A DNA stretch of 64,000 nucleotides, taken from NCBI RefSeq assembly GCF_021462225.1, contig NC_061801.1, positions 5,390,125 through 5,454,124 on the forward strand, read 5' to 3'. The position numbers and the translations under genes are program-made. The notes beneath the pieces were generated by a model. It made no database searches and was not told the DNA's origin. It saw only the letters and a list, made by a program, of their open reading frames with translations. Below, piece by piece: positions 30,463 to 42,239 of the stretch. Position 1 is the stretch's first letter, and each line of letters starts with the position of its first letter. The stretch is from Girardinichthys multiradiatus. Lineage: Eukaryota > Chordata > Actinopteri > Cyprinodontiformes > Goodeidae.

Positions 30463-30468
30463 GTGTCA
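30463..30468. repeat. Polinton target-site duplication, right copy
   Basis: Second GTGTCA, after which the Tc1 transposase sequence resumes (GTTGCTGGTGTTGG). Confidence 0.9.
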
Positions 30469-30894
30469 GTTGCTGGTGTTGGTCCACTGTGTTTTATCAA
30501 GGGCAGGGTCAATGCAGCTAGCTATCAGGAGATTTTGGAGCACTTCATGCTTCCATCTGCTGAAAAGCTTTATGGAGATGAAGATTTTATTTTTCAGCAC
30601 GACCTGGCACCTGCTCACAGTGCCAAAACCACTGGTAAATGGTTTACTGACCATGGTATCACTGTGCTCAATTGGCCTGCCAACTCTCCTGACCTGAACC
30701 CCATAGAGAATCTGTGGGATATTGTGAAGTGAACGTTGAGAGACTCAAGACCCAACACTCTGGATGAGCTAATGGCCGCTATCGAAGCATCCTGGGCCTC
30801 CATAAGACCTCAGCAGTGCCACAGGCTGATTGCCTCCGTGCCACGCCGCATTGAAGCAGTCATTTCTGCAAAAGGATTCCCGACCAAGTATTGA
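30463..30894 (+). pseudogene. Tc1 transposase, 3' part, disrupted
   Basis: Holds the second and third catalytic residues of the DDE triad and the usual C-terminus FPTKY-like ending (IPDQVL region reads FPTKY in relatives). It has an in-frame TGA at 30730-30732. Belongs with the segment at 14020-14598. Confidence 0.88.
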
Positions 30895-31172
30895 GTGCAT
30901 AACTGTACATGATTATTTGAAATATTGACGTTTATTGTATTGAAAACACTTTTCTTTTATTGGTCGGATGAAATATGCTAATTTTGTGAGATAGGAATTT
31001 TGGGTTTTTATGAGCTGTATGCCAAAATCATCCGTATTAAGACAATAAAAGACCTGAAATATTTCAGTTAGTGTGCAATGAATCTTAAATATATGAATGT
31101 TAAATTTTCATCATGACATTATGGAAAATAATTAACTTTATCACAATATGCTAATATTTTGAGAAGGACCTG
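30469..31172 (+). mobile_element. Tc1-like transposon, right part
   Basis: Continues the transposase from the exact break and ends AAATATTAGC-type inverted repeat, complement of the left end, then TA at 31173-31174. Confidence 0.93.
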
Positions 31173-31179
31173 TAGATCT

Positions 31180-31515
31180 GGATGACTTGCTGTCTTCTTC
31201 ATTTTCTTTCAGCTTTTCCCTTTCAGGAGGCGTCACAGTGAGTCACCTCCATATTACCTTGTCTTCTGCATGTTCTTCTCTCACTACCATCATATCCTCT
31301 TTCTCTCCATCCATAAATCTCCTCTTTGGTATTCCTCTAGGCCTTCTGTCTGGCAGTTTTAGCCTCAGCATCCTTCTACAGATGTACTCAATATCCATCC
31401 TCTTTACATGTTCAAACCATTTGAGTCTGGCCTCTCTGGTTTTATCTGGAAAGGGGCAAATGCATTTTCTCTGCACTTCAGGAGAACAGCCAGATGTATG
31501 ACGTGTCTCCTGCAA
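31180..31515 (-). mobile_element. LINE fragment (reverse transcriptase C-terminus)
   Basis: The minus strand reads EARLKWFEHVKRMDIEYICR, then LPDRRPRGIPKRRFMDGEKE, the conserved end of a fish LINE polyprotein. It abuts the Tc1 right end at 31172. Truncated at its 5' side. Confidence 0.72.
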
Positions 31516-32049
31516 GTCTCAGGACTTGCAGGAGATACTTGCGTGGATACTTGCTTAATACTTTGGCAGGTACTACAAAGTATGCAAAGTCTGCAAAGTT
31601 CAAGATGTGTTTAATGCCACAGATACTATTCATCTCCCAAAAAGAGGCAGTATTTCATGTAAAAAGATGGCATTGGTTTGAATTTGAGTTATTTTTGAGG
31701 CCAAACATAACACAACTCATGCTTAAAACTGAATGGTGACCAACAGAGCTTCTGCTAGATGAAAACACTCCAAATCACACCCAACTCATTCCCCAAAGGA
31801 TCTTTTTATGGATTATAAGTAATTGTGAATGTAAAGTAATTTATTGGATCTAATGTTATATATTTGGCATTTATTTTGGTCATTTTAGAAGTTCATATTA
31901 TTTTGAACATGGAATTGAAACAAAAAATTATATTTTAATATTTTTAACAAGAAAGAGTAAAACAAATGAATACCTTATGAATTAATTTACATAAAATAGT
32001 TTTGTCCGTCAATTACATCAGCAGAGTAAAAAAGGCAGGTATTTCTTAC

Positions 32050-32621
32050 CTTGCAGGTATCATCACTGATGCAGCCCTCCCTCCAATTTTCAGATTCACT
32101 TGATACATAAACTACTTCATCTGAGCTGTTCCAGCCACCCGGATCCAAATGTGCAGAGTCTAAACGAAAGTCCTGGAGGCAGCCTTTAAAATGCCCCCCC
32201 CACCTATCAAAATCCCAGCCTTGTGGAAGCCCTCCAACATAAGCCTTATCTCCGCTCCTAACATTCATCATAGGGATCTCTCCTATTCCATAGTTAAGGC
32301 CTGTGTGATTAAAAATCACATGTGTGTGTTTGACTTCCACAGAAAGAAATTGCTTCTCCCCAGTGGTGAGAAACACTGGAGCCGTCAGTGGGGGGCTGTC
32401 AGGCAGGGAGCTGACAAAAACCCTCCCCATCCTCAGATAGACTGAAAAGTAGATTTTGTCTTCATCTTCTGCAGGAGGTCTTCTCAGCTGGAGCAGCAGC
32501 CCATCTGGCTTCAAGGACTTCATGAAAAAAGAGACACTGAAGTTGCTTCCATGACTCTCTTTGATATCATAGGAGCTAAAACTCACGGTGTCCTCGTGGC
32601 TGTAGGTCCATGAAAAATATT
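32050..32621 (-). CDS. crb2: crumbs (crb2-like) second laminin-G exon
   Basis: This 572-bp exon begins EYFSWTYSHEDTVSF and encodes the second laminin-G domain (FSVSFFMKSLKPDGLLLQL, then YVGGLPQGW, then HFKGCLQDFRLDSAHLD). The GCLQDxRLD motif and the ending GCISDDTCK resemble human CRB2 (GCLQDLRLD ... GCVSEDMC). The acceptor CTGACAG is at 32622 and the donor TGCAAG/GTAAGA leaves phase 0. The following intron is about 19.6 kb and holds the Tc1 plus Polinton composite. Confidence 0.9.
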
Positions 32622-32727
32622 CTGTCAGAGGACAAGCAGAAGATTAGTCAGATTTACGATTTACCTCACATTTCAGCAACTCAGTAACTCAGGAAAAGAG
32701 GCATCGATTATTCAGAACACAGATGAC

Positions 32728-32796
<69 letters not shown>
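32728..32796. repeat. (ATCT)n microsatellite
   Basis: About 17 perfect tetranucleotide units, 107 bases upstream (in gene direction) of the laminin-G exon at 32050-32621. Confidence 0.97.
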
Positions 32797-33292
32797 GGCA
32801 GATTATTGACACATTAACATGTTTTGTTGTGGTCTAACCACCACTGTTGTTAGCTTTTGTTTCAATAAATTGCTTGAAATGAAGAAATTACAATTGCAAG
32901 CTTCTACTTCTACTGCCCTACTTTCATACTATATCACTGTAGCTTGAACTTTTTATGTTTTCCATAAATTTCACCCAAAAGCCAAATATCCCTAACTTTC
33001 TAGAATTGCGCCGCTCAAGGTGGCAGCAGGTTGGAGTAGCTTGATTCTGCAGTCGTGGGGTGGATCAGAGATGGACAAGAAGCTGAGTACAGGGAGCTGG
33101 TGGAGCGCTTTGTGGCATGATGTAGAAACAATCATCTCATCTTGAACGTGACTAAAACTAAGGAGAGGATTGTAGATTTTTTTTTATTAGATATGTGTAT
33201 ATTGTACATTGTAAATTGTAAATTTGTATATTCTGTAATGCAAAAACAGAACAAAAGAGCAAAGTGTACCGGAGGCAAATTCCTTGTTTGTA

Positions 33293-34693
33293 CAGGTCCT
33301 TCTCAAAATATTAGCATATTGTGATAAAGTTCATTATTTTCCATAATGTCATGATGAAAATTTAACATTCATATATTTTAGATTCATTGCACACTAACTG
33401 AAATATTTCAGGTCTTTTATTGTCTTAATACGGATGATTTTGGCATACAGCTCATGAAAACCCAAAATTCCTATCTCACAAAATTAGCATATTTCATCCG
33501 ACCAATAAAAGAAAAGTGTTTTTAATACAAAAAACGTCAACCTTCAAATAATCATGTACACTTATGCACTCAATACTTGGTCGGGAATCCTTTTGCAGAA
33601 ATGACTGCTTCAATGCGGCGTGGCATGGAGGCAATCAGCCTGTGGCACTGCTGAGGTCTTATGGAGGCCCAGGATGCTTCGATAGCGGCCTTTAGCTCAT
33701 CCAGAGTGTTGGGTCTTGAGTCTCTCAACATTCTCTTCACAATATCCCACAGATTCTCTATGGGGTTCAGGTCAGGAGAGTTGGCAGGCCAATTGAGCAC
33801 AGTGATACCATGGTCAGTAAACCATTTACCAGTGGTTTTGGCACTGTGAGCAGGTGCCAGGCCGTGCTGAAAAATGAAATCTTCATCTCCATAAAGTTTT
33901 TCAGCAGATGGAAGCATGAAGTGCTCCAAAATCTACTGATAGCTAGCTGCATTGACCTTGCCCTTGATAAAACACAGTGGACCAACACCAGCAGCTGACA
34001 CGGCACCCCAAACCATCACTGACTGTGGGTACTTGACACTGGACTTCTGGCATTTTGGCATTTCCTTCTCCCCAGTCTTCCTCCAGACTCTGGCACCTTG
34101 ATTTCCGAATGACATGAAGAATTAGCTTTCATCCGAAAAAAGTACTTTGGACCACTGAGCAACAGTCCAGTGCTGCTTCTCTGTAGACCAGGTCAGGCGC
34201 TTCTGCCGCTGTTTCTGGTTCAAAAGTGGCTTGACCTGGGGAATGCGGCACCTGTAGCCCATTTCCTGCACACGCCTGTGCACGGTGGCTCTGGATGTTT
34301 CTACTCCAGATTCAGTCCACTGCTTCCGCAGGTCCCCCAAGGTCTGGAATCGGCCCTTCTCCACAATCTTCCTCAGGTTCCGGTCACCTCTTCTCGTTGT
34401 GCAGCGTTTTCTGCCACACCTTTTCCTTCCCACAGACTTCCCACTGAGGTGCCTTGATACAGCACTCTGGGAACAGCCTATTCGTTCAAAAATTTCTTTC
34501 TGTGTCTTACCCTCTTGCTTGAGGGTTTTCATGAGCTGTATGCCAAAATCATCCGTATTAAGACAATAAAAGACCTGAAATATTTCAGTTAGTGTGCAAT
34601 GAATCTAAAATATATGAATGTTAAATTTTCATCATGACATTATGGAAAATAATGAACTTTATCACAATATGCTAATATTTTGAGAAGGACCTG
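33293..34693 (-). mobile_element. Tc1-like transposon, internally deleted copy
   Basis: Same family as 58470-60079. CAGGTCCTTCTCAAAATATT ends are flanked by TA (33291-33292 and 34694-34695). At 1401 bp it is about 210 bases shorter: near 34525 the sequence jumps from CTTGAGGGT to TTTCATGAGC, removing the transposase start and part of the end region. Confidence 0.92.
33570..34532 (-). pseudogene. Tc1 transposase lacking its start, broken
   Basis: Recognisable from KTLKQEGKTQKEIFERIGCS at 34532 to the C-terminal FPTKY at 33570. The first codons are lost with the 210-base deletion. Two breaks (around 34122, after LFSDES; around 33930, after VNAASYQ) interrupt the frame. DDE segments SDES, QHGLAPAHSAK (the second Asp is replaced by Gly) and SPDLNPIEN are visible. 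Confidence 0.88.
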
Positions 34694-35429
34694 TATGTAC
34701 GAACTTGGCAATAAAGCTGATTCTGATTCTGATTCTGATTTTAAGAGAAGCAGGAATAGGTCAAAAACTATTTCCATCATGGGGATGGAAGAAGAAGTGG
34801 AGGTGGTGGAGGAGTATAAATACCTCAGTGTTCACCTGGACAACAGACTAGAGTGGAGATGCAACTGTGAAGCCATCTACAAGAAGGGACAGAGCAGACT
34901 GTACTTCTTGAGGAAGCTTAGGTCCTTTGGTGTTTGCAGCAAGATGCTGCATATCTTTTTTAAGTCTGTTGTGGAAAATGTGATCTCTTCTACCATCATC
35001 TGCTGAGGAAGCAGCATCAGAGCCAGGGACTTAAAAAAGCTCAACAAGCTGATAAAGAAGGCTAGCTCTGTTCTGGAAACTCCTCTGGAACTTCTGGAGA
35101 TCATTGTGCAAAGAAGGATTCTTCATAAAATGAAGAACATTATGGAGAACCCTGAGCATCCTCTTCATGAGACTGTCCTACAACAACAGAGTGTCTTCAG
35201 TCAGAGGCTTCTTCAGATCTGCTGTAAGACAGATGCTACAGGAGATCCTTCCTGCCCACAGCCATCAGCATCTACAACGGCTCTTTGAAAAAACCTTCAT
35301 AATATGAACTACAACAACAATTAATTTCCCTTTGGCATTAATAAAGTATTTTTTAATTGAATTGAATTTTTGTGAATAGTGTGTATATATATGGGCTGGG
35401 TGAACCTCATGGGCTGGGTTATGCGTGTT

Positions 35430-35880
35430 GTGATGTGTCTGCCCTTTTGCTCCAGCTCCGTGCAGGTGCTGTGGATCCGGAGCACAGTGTATATAAGCTG
35501 TCTGTTTTCTCCTTCCGGAAGAGAGAGGAAGGGGTCTGTCTCTCTACTGGTCTTCTCCACACTCCGTGACACGCGTGGGTGGGCTGCTCTGCTCTGCTTA
35601 GGAACAAGCCCCAATTTGTTATGACTGCCTAAACAAAATGGGAGACCATGTTATCAATAAAAGTGCACAACATTAACATTTATTTAAAATTAAGGACAAA
35701 CTCAAATGTGCACAATAAGGACGAAACGCAGCCCAGCAGCAGAGCAGCCCACCAGCCCCTTACACGTGGAGCATGGAGAAGACCAGCAGAAAGAGGGTTA
35801 GGGTTAAGGAATGAGAGGAGCTTATACATGCTGTGCTCAGAATCCATAGCACTGGCACAGTGGAGTTTCTCCTCCACCAT
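35430..35880. repeat. Long imperfect inverted repeat
   Basis: The left arm (about 35438-35603) and right arm (about 35733-35872) are reverse complements with scattered changes; for example GGTCTTCTCCACACTCC pairs with the GGAGCATGGAGAAGACC region, and CACAGTGTATATAAGCT with AGCTTATACATGCTGTG. The spacer is about 130 bases. May be a fold-back element or two opposed repeat copies. Confidence 0.65.
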
Positions 35881-38800
35881 AAGTTTCAGCAGCAATGGGC
35901 AGGAGGAAACACCATCAGCATTTTTATCAGCTTATAAGCATAATGGGAAAGAGCAGCTAAGGGGTTTCCTGTCAGGTGCACAGAGCATTTTGCTAAATAA
36001 TTTAACCCGGTACATTTCTCTGTGCACATTAATCAGTCCATGGAGTCAAAAGCAAACATGTTTTTCACTCATCACTGTCAGAGGATAACTAAGAGGTTCT
36101 GAAGCTTGAGGTTATTTTCATGAGTAATGTTCCAACTACTCTGAGCTGCTTCTCGTGCTTTTATTCTCCTCTTCTACCTCCTCCTACCTTCTAATCGCTA
36201 ACCACAATGCAAGAACTTTTCTTGGAAAGCCTAATAAATACATTTCACTTTTAAACTGCAGCATAATAAACCTACAAGTTTCTTCAGTCTCCCAGTATTC
36301 AGCCTATGTGTGCAGTTTGGAGGTGTGTGTTTCTCCCCAACTGGGAGCAGTATTGTACTGAGAGCACATACTGATCTCTATCTGCAAGAAGTCTGAAAGG
36401 GGCTGGGCATTGCATTTTTTTCTTGACATGGAGAGACTGGGTTGTACTTTTAAGCTGCTTAGTAAGATCCTTTTGGCTGTAGCCAAAGCAGTGAAGCCTT
36501 TCACATTACAGCAGTGATGCCAAAAGTGCTACTATAAATTACTTTGAAAGCTGCTAACCCAGCTGACATGTGGCCACTGCATCCAGTCCTCCAACAAATT
36601 CTCTAAAGACCAATCCATTTAGGTGTGCATGTATCACGTCATGGAAAAAACTGCCGCTGCAGCTACTAGATTCCTTCACGCAGTACCCAGGACCCAAATT
36701 CCCTTTAACCAGTACAATGAGCCATCAAGATCTCAAGTGGAAGTATCATAGATTCTCCGAACAGCCCGAAGCTGTTCATGAGGAGCTCACTATGTTATTG
36801 ATGAACCCCCAGAAGGCCTCTTTTAGACCCTGCAGAGACAATCCAAATTCTTATGAATCTTTAATGTTCAGGTACAGTCCAGTATAAACAGGTCCTAAGA
36901 GCTGGTCAAAGCATAAACATAAAGTTCTGCCCACACCTTGGATCTTACAACTGTTAAACTGCTGTCATGTTTGTGGTAGACAGTTATTGACATGGAAGAC
37001 TGCAGTTATTCACATAGTAAGTCACTTTCTGGAGCAACGACCTTTCCTTGTGAAACATACACTGCCAAATGTAATGTGTTAAGCATATCTGGCTAGAATG
37101 ACTAATAGACTATTTTGTTTTTATTTCTAAACAGAATCCAAGTTACAAAATCTAATGGAGTCAAAATATACTCCAAAAATACTAACTAGTATTTCACCCC
37201 TTTATCCCACTCTTTTTGAATATTATGTTACATATTATGTTTTATCACAACCTTTTCATTAGAAAATCATTTGCATAAACAAAGTCCAAGAACCATTCAA
37301 GTGAGATTATCCTACTCATAATGTGGCAGAGGTGAATGCACAACATTTGTACTTGGATGATGGGTGTGTTGATGTGGGTGTGTGTGGTTTTTGATGTAAG
37401 AGCCTGGGGGTGTCATATCGTGTCGTGTCATGCCATGTAACTCATCTATTGTTTAGACCTGGACTGTCTGTGTGTCAGTCACTGATTTATTATCATGCAA
37501 ATTTGGATGGTCTTTGGATTTTGGAGTGCCTGTCCTAGGTTTGACTCCTGACCTCGGGTCATTGGCTGCATGTATTCCCCTTCTCTCTACATCCTCTTAC
37601 CTGTAAAAGTACTATTTGATACAGGCCACTAGTGCCTAAAAAGTCATTAGAAAAAACCTGATCAACTCAGACATTTCAGTAAGGACTGTAAATAGCACTC
37701 ACAAACACAAGCTGTTATTTAAAGCAGCATTTGCTCCTAAGCTGACAAAACTACAAGATGTTTGACCAGATTTTAACCAACGATTCCCAGTTGGGCAAAG
37801 AATGGATTAGCCTGCACCAGTTTGAGGCACTCCGTATTAGTAGATTGCATAAAAATCTGTTGGTCTGTAAGAGATAAAAGTGCAAATCAACAAGCATGTG
37901 AGGGAACCAGGCCTCTAACCAAGCTCAGTCAGAATCAGCCACATGTGTCTGTATTTTAATGAGCTGAATCTGGACACAGTTAGGCTGTGTGAACCGATCA
38001 TCAACCTAACTGCAAAACATGTGTTGCCAACAGCCACTCATGTTGATTTTCTATTTGAGAACTTACATTTATAAAACAGTTGGGAATGATATTGAACAGT
38101 AAAAATAATAAGTGCAAATATAAAATTAACACAACAATTAGATTAGATCAAAGACATAAGAGGTTGTTTAATAGAACGAGGCAAAGTAACACCTTAAATT
38201 GTTTGATTTCAAAATGTATGTTAAAAATTTGAATGCTTATAAATCTCAAAGTGTGCAGGAAAGAAGTCAGTTATAATAAAGTTGGTTAAAGGCTGGGCAA
38301 TATGTTTTGCATAATCCATAATGCATAATGTTACTGTTTTTGTCAAGTTTTTGAAGGTTTTAACTTAGCAAAGTTTAAAGATAACTGCAAATGTCTGTTT
38401 TTAATGGGATGAATGATGGTATTTTTTTCCATTTTATCCATTCATCTATGCCCACTGATTCTGTGCAGGGTCCCTGGGGGGCAAGTGCTTATCTCCTGCG
38501 CTCATGTTGCCAGAGGTGGGGCACATCCAGCCCAGTTGCCAGTACATCACAGGGAAACACAAGTCAAAGAACCATGCACACAGACCCAGACCCAAGGGCA
38601 ACATCAGGAGAGAACATAAGCATGCATGGGGAGAACATGCAGACTCCATGCAGGAAGACCCCATGCCAGGATTTGAACCCAAGACCTTCTTGCTGCAAGG
38701 CAAAGGTGAAAATAACTGTACTCCTGTGAAAGCAATTCCATTATGAATATGAGTTCTCAGTATTACAAAATTTTGGGAAGCTGATGGTCAACTAGGTTTG

Positions 38801-39333
38801 ATGAGATGTTGCTTTTAGTTAGTTTAACAAACCATGTAGTCTGATCCCTCATGAAGCAACTTTGAACCCTTAGTATTTCAGCCATGATACAAAAATCTGC
38901 AGATAACAGTTTGTTGGTGTGGACTAAAAACATTTTCAAAATCTGTCTGTGAAAATTCTGAAAATTGTTCAGTTGTATTGCTGTGGAAAACAGACTAGTT
39001 CATTGAATGGTTTTGAGAATGCGTTAAGAAACAGCTCCAGCACCAGCACTGTAACATCTTGGGTTGAAAAACTCTAATAAAGAACTCCTACAGCCACTGG
39101 TTGGTGTGTTCTTTCCATCAATAAGGTGAAATTAATAAGTAAATAACCTAATACTAAAATCAAGTTAGTATATGAGTGAATTCCTACTGGCAATCTACAT
39201 CGAAGCAAAGATAGTACACAAGAGTTTGTGGTAGTTGCATGCTGATTCTTAAACTCTGCAAGAAACAAAATCTGACAAGTTTGGGAAGTCGGAATTTGGC
39301 AGGAGCATATACTCAGTGGGAAGGTTGCCTTAC
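35881..39333. other. crb2 intron, mostly unrecognised
   Basis: Contains the SINE-like copy at 38440-38712. A tRNA/SINE-like tail may lie near 37530-37640 (TAGGTTTGACTCCTGACC). No exon found. Confidence 0.5.
38440..38712 (-). repeat. Teleost SINE-like repeat, degraded copy
   Basis: Shares GGGAGAACATGCAGACTCCA and ACCTTCTTGCTGCAAGGCAA with the copy at 47254-47603, in the same order. Confidence 0.65.
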
Positions 39334-40287
39334 CGTCAGAGCAGCTCTCCCCGTGGAAGGGACGGGAACAATCACACTGGTAGCTGGTCCACACATCCAC
39401 ACAGTGGCCATGCCCATTACAAGGTTCAGATTTACACCATTCCGTCTTGGAACACCCCAACTCAAAATCGTGGTCCTCTGGAAGTGCTTGGGGTAGAATA
39501 GGTTTTGAGTCAATCATAAGGTCTTCAATACATCCAAGGAATCCTGCACTGCTTAAAGAGAGCTCCAAAAGCTCATCTGGTGCTCCCCCTATGTAAACAT
39601 CAGTAAAGGATTCAGAGGCCTGGAAAGGAGGTTCCCCATCACCACTATCTGTAACTGTACATCCAGCTCTGTCACAGTCAGGACCTTTTATGATCAAGGA
39701 CAGACCTCCATTATCCAAAAACACATGGACATCCCTCCAGTCTCCATCACTAACCAGGCCAGGAAATGTTACATCCAATTCAGACTCTTCAGAAAAAGCT
39801 CTTGCATGAAGACCACCCTTAAAAATCTCCAGGAGAAGATAGTTATCCATATCCCCTCTGTAGAAGATCAACATACTAGGTAAAGTTGTTCGGAAACGAA
39901 GCTGTAACCCCAAACCCTGGTGAACATGGTGCTCAACCTCTCTGCGGACCTTTTCTTTGAGGGCAACCTGGATATGAATAAACCCAGGGGTGGACAGTGA
40001 AAATGTTGTTCTCGTAGAGCACTGCTCATCATAGAAGCCATGCGGACACAAGCACATGTGGCTGTGTTTCCCCTCTTCCAACGTCGGAAGACAGCTGGCT
40101 CCATTCTGGCATTTGTGGCCAACACATCCATGAAGTTTAACCTCACAGTGATCACCTCCCCATGGAAGGTCATCAGGCTGAGCTTCAGGACAGTGGCAGG
40201 TGTACGATGCTCTGCCATCTTCACACCAGCCGCCATTCTGACAGGGCTGGCTCTCACATTCATTAATGTTTACTTCACATAGCTCAC
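39334..40287 (-). CDS. crb2: crumbs (crb2-like) EGF + first laminin-G + EGF exon
   Basis: This 954-bp exon encodes two EGF repeats (VNINECESQPCQNGG..., then LHGCVGHKCQNGASC...), the first laminin-G domain, and a closing EGF (SKTEWCKSEPCNGHGHC..., ending PFHGESCSDG). The laminin-G part starts TTFSLSTPGF and carries LQLRFRTTLP, which is closer to human CRB2 (ALRFRTTLP) than to CRB1 (ALRFQTVQP). Splice sites are TCTCCAG/GTGAGC at 40287 and GACG/GTAAGG at 39334, both phase 1. The frame is open throughout with no damage. The open frame continues past the donor into intron, but the splice site fits the next exon exactly. Confidence 0.9.
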
Positions 40288-41682
40288 CTGGAGAGAGATA
40301 ACACTGAATGTTAGAATAAACAGCAGCTTCCAACTTGGACTAGAAAGTAATGCATGACAACAACAAAAGAGGATGTAATAAAATGTTACCGTTCTATTAA
40401 AATACAATGTTATTCAGCTGTAGAGAAGGAATCATGACCCCAGTCATACATAGATCACATTCATCACAAGAAATATCAAAGTCCAGCATGCATTTAGTGA
40501 TATGTTCTGTGTGTTATAAAGTTGTAGCCTAAACTTTTGGCACAGATGTTGCTTTAGTGAATAACATTTCTAGAAATACATGTTTTCATGGTGTTGCAAA
40601 GAAAAGCGAAAACATTTCATTTGTTTTAATGTCTTTTATTACATGAAGTCATTATGCAGTGTTGGCCCTTCATGACTTCTGAAGTGCTGCTTGGTAGGCA
40701 GCTTCTCAGCCAAAGTGCCTAACTGATGGTCAGCCATTCTTGTCTTCTCAGTGCTTGGGGTTGATCAAAGTTTGTTAGCTTCTGTTGAAACATCTGTTTT
40801 TTGAGAACTGACATCTAAGAGGTTGAGATATTGTTTTCTGACCACAGGTTCAAAACTTCAATGTTCTGATCAGTGAGCCACAATGTGCCATCAGACTGAA
40901 AATGCTACAGATTATCACCTAATTGTGCCTAGATTGGCGGACATTAGAGGACATTTTGATCCTGTTTTTTATTCCTAGAAGCCCTTTTGTGCAGAGCTGT
41001 GAGTAAACTTCATTTGTTCACACAGCACAGGGCTCGTTATTGCGCTCCCCCTTTCTTTTGAAGGACAAATAATTGTCCAGGTCTCCTAAGAATTTCACTT
41101 TCTCCGTAAAGTTTTTCTTGAACAAAAGTCAATTCTTTGCTGTTCTTCTTGTCACAGGGCACTTATCCAAAGATCTTCCCCTCCCTGTGTGTGCAGAAAT
41201 GCTCACACCCACCTGCTGCCTATGTTGAGCTGGCTCTGTACTAGTAGCAACACAATTCAGCAGTGCACTCCTCAGTGAGATCCCATCCTGGTGTTTCCTG
41301 GACAATCATTGGTTTAGGTAAACTTCTAATGTTTTAGGTTCTTGAAAATCCAGATAAATGTTCTTTTAACTGCAGTATTACTTGTGGCACTGCTAGATAA
41401 CCACTGCAAACAGACTATAACATTAGACAGATCTCCTTTATATCAATCAGTCAGCTAATTGGATTAATTTTAACTGGACTGCTTCTATTTTTATGTCATG
41501 GCAAAAATACTGTAAAAAATGTATGTTAATATAAAATATGCTTTTTTAACTGAAACAGGGTGTCTTATCACCCTGCATAATTTTTCAACAACAAAGTGAA
41601 AACTTTCCACAAAACGTTTGCAAAATACAACATTGTGTCACCGGCAAAACCTTTAACCATGAATATAGATTAGAGACTTTAC
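40288..41682. other. crb2 intron
   Basis: No gene or clear repeat seen. Confidence 0.55.
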
Positions 41683-41796
41683 CTAAGAATCCAACAGGGC
41701 ACACACACGTGTAGCCGTTGATCTTATCCTCACAAGCTCCTCCATTCTGGCAGGGTTCAGATTCACATTCATCTATATTTATGGAACAGTTCTCTC
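41683..41796 (-). CDS. crb2: crumbs (crb2-like) single EGF exon
   Basis: A 114-bp exon coding for exactly one calcium-binding EGF repeat ([19 protein letters not shown], ending CVCPVGFLG). Flanks are TTCTACAG and GTAAAG, with both introns phase 1. Symmetric phase-1 exons of this size are typical of EGF modules and can be skipped or duplicated without a frame change. Confidence 0.85.
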
Positions 41797-41875
41797 CTGT
41801 AGAAAACAGAGCCAGTGTCATCAAGTTGGAAATGTGAGAGACCGTTTCATCACTGATTCATTCAGCTTAACCAAC

Positions 41876-42046
41876 CTGCAAAACCTCCTTGGCACTGACA
41901 TATATACCCAGCAGCATCTGCAAAGCTAAGCTTCCATTCCAGCTCCCAGTGGGAAGGATTTGAACGCTCCAAACACTCCCCACCATTTTGACAGGGCTGC
42001 TGAACACACTCATCAGTGTCAACTTCACAGTTAGATCCTTCATAAC
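41876..42046 (-). CDS. crb2: crumbs (crb2-like) EGF exon with long loop
   Basis: This 171-bp exon encodes one EGF repeat (VDTDECVQQPCQNGGECLE...) with an unusually long loop between the third and fourth cysteines, containing a RSNPSHWELEW stretch. Human CRB2 has a comparable enlarged EGF repeat with a CLQRSDP motif at the same position, and CRB1 has a related but less similar loop. This is one of the reasons for preferring crb2. The acceptor is TCTCCAG, the donor GCAG/GTTGG, and both edges are phase 1. Confidence 0.82.
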
Positions 42047-42239
42047 CTGGAGAGAGAAAGCAAATATGAACATATCTGCTAATAAATGCACTATGGACAC
42101 TAATGGATATGCAGCAATCCATATTTATGGATTCATCGAAGTCTCTTGTCTTTTTCTGCATTAATTAAATTAGATTTTAACAATTGTAAAATTTGCAGAA
42201 ACAAATTTGCCTAATAAGTCAGTGTGAGTAAAAATCATT

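Larger units (their letters stand above)
33180..34742 (+). mobile_element. L2-type retroposon tail inserted in the LINE (itself split by Tc1)
   Basis: The parts 33180-33292 and 34694-34742 join to a short 3' tail ending GGCAATAAAGCTGATTCTGA with a (TGATTC)n end. GATTTT occurs on both sides and may be the target duplication. The same tail occurs intact at 5055-5145. Confidence 0.75.
33006..35370 (+). mobile_element. L2-like LINE, truncated and doubly interrupted
   Basis: The coding sequence reads GALCGMM-type RT remnants, then LNVTKTKERIVDF at 33140-33180. It is interrupted by another retroposon and a Tc1, and resumes KRSRNRSKTISIMGMEEEVE at 34743, continuing YKYLSVHLDNRLEW, FGVCSKMLHIFFKSV and NIMENPEHPLHETVLQ to the tail at about 35370 (TTAATTGAATTGAA). 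Several stops. Not active. Confidence 0.8.

Noticed and set aside
31187..31501. 104-codon plus-strand frame rich in Ser/Phe
   Set aside because: Antisense shadow of the LINE reverse-transcriptase end.
35805..35820. GGGTTAGGGTTAAGG, telomere-like
   Set aside because: Only two units and inside a repeat arm; no evidence for an interstitial telomere.
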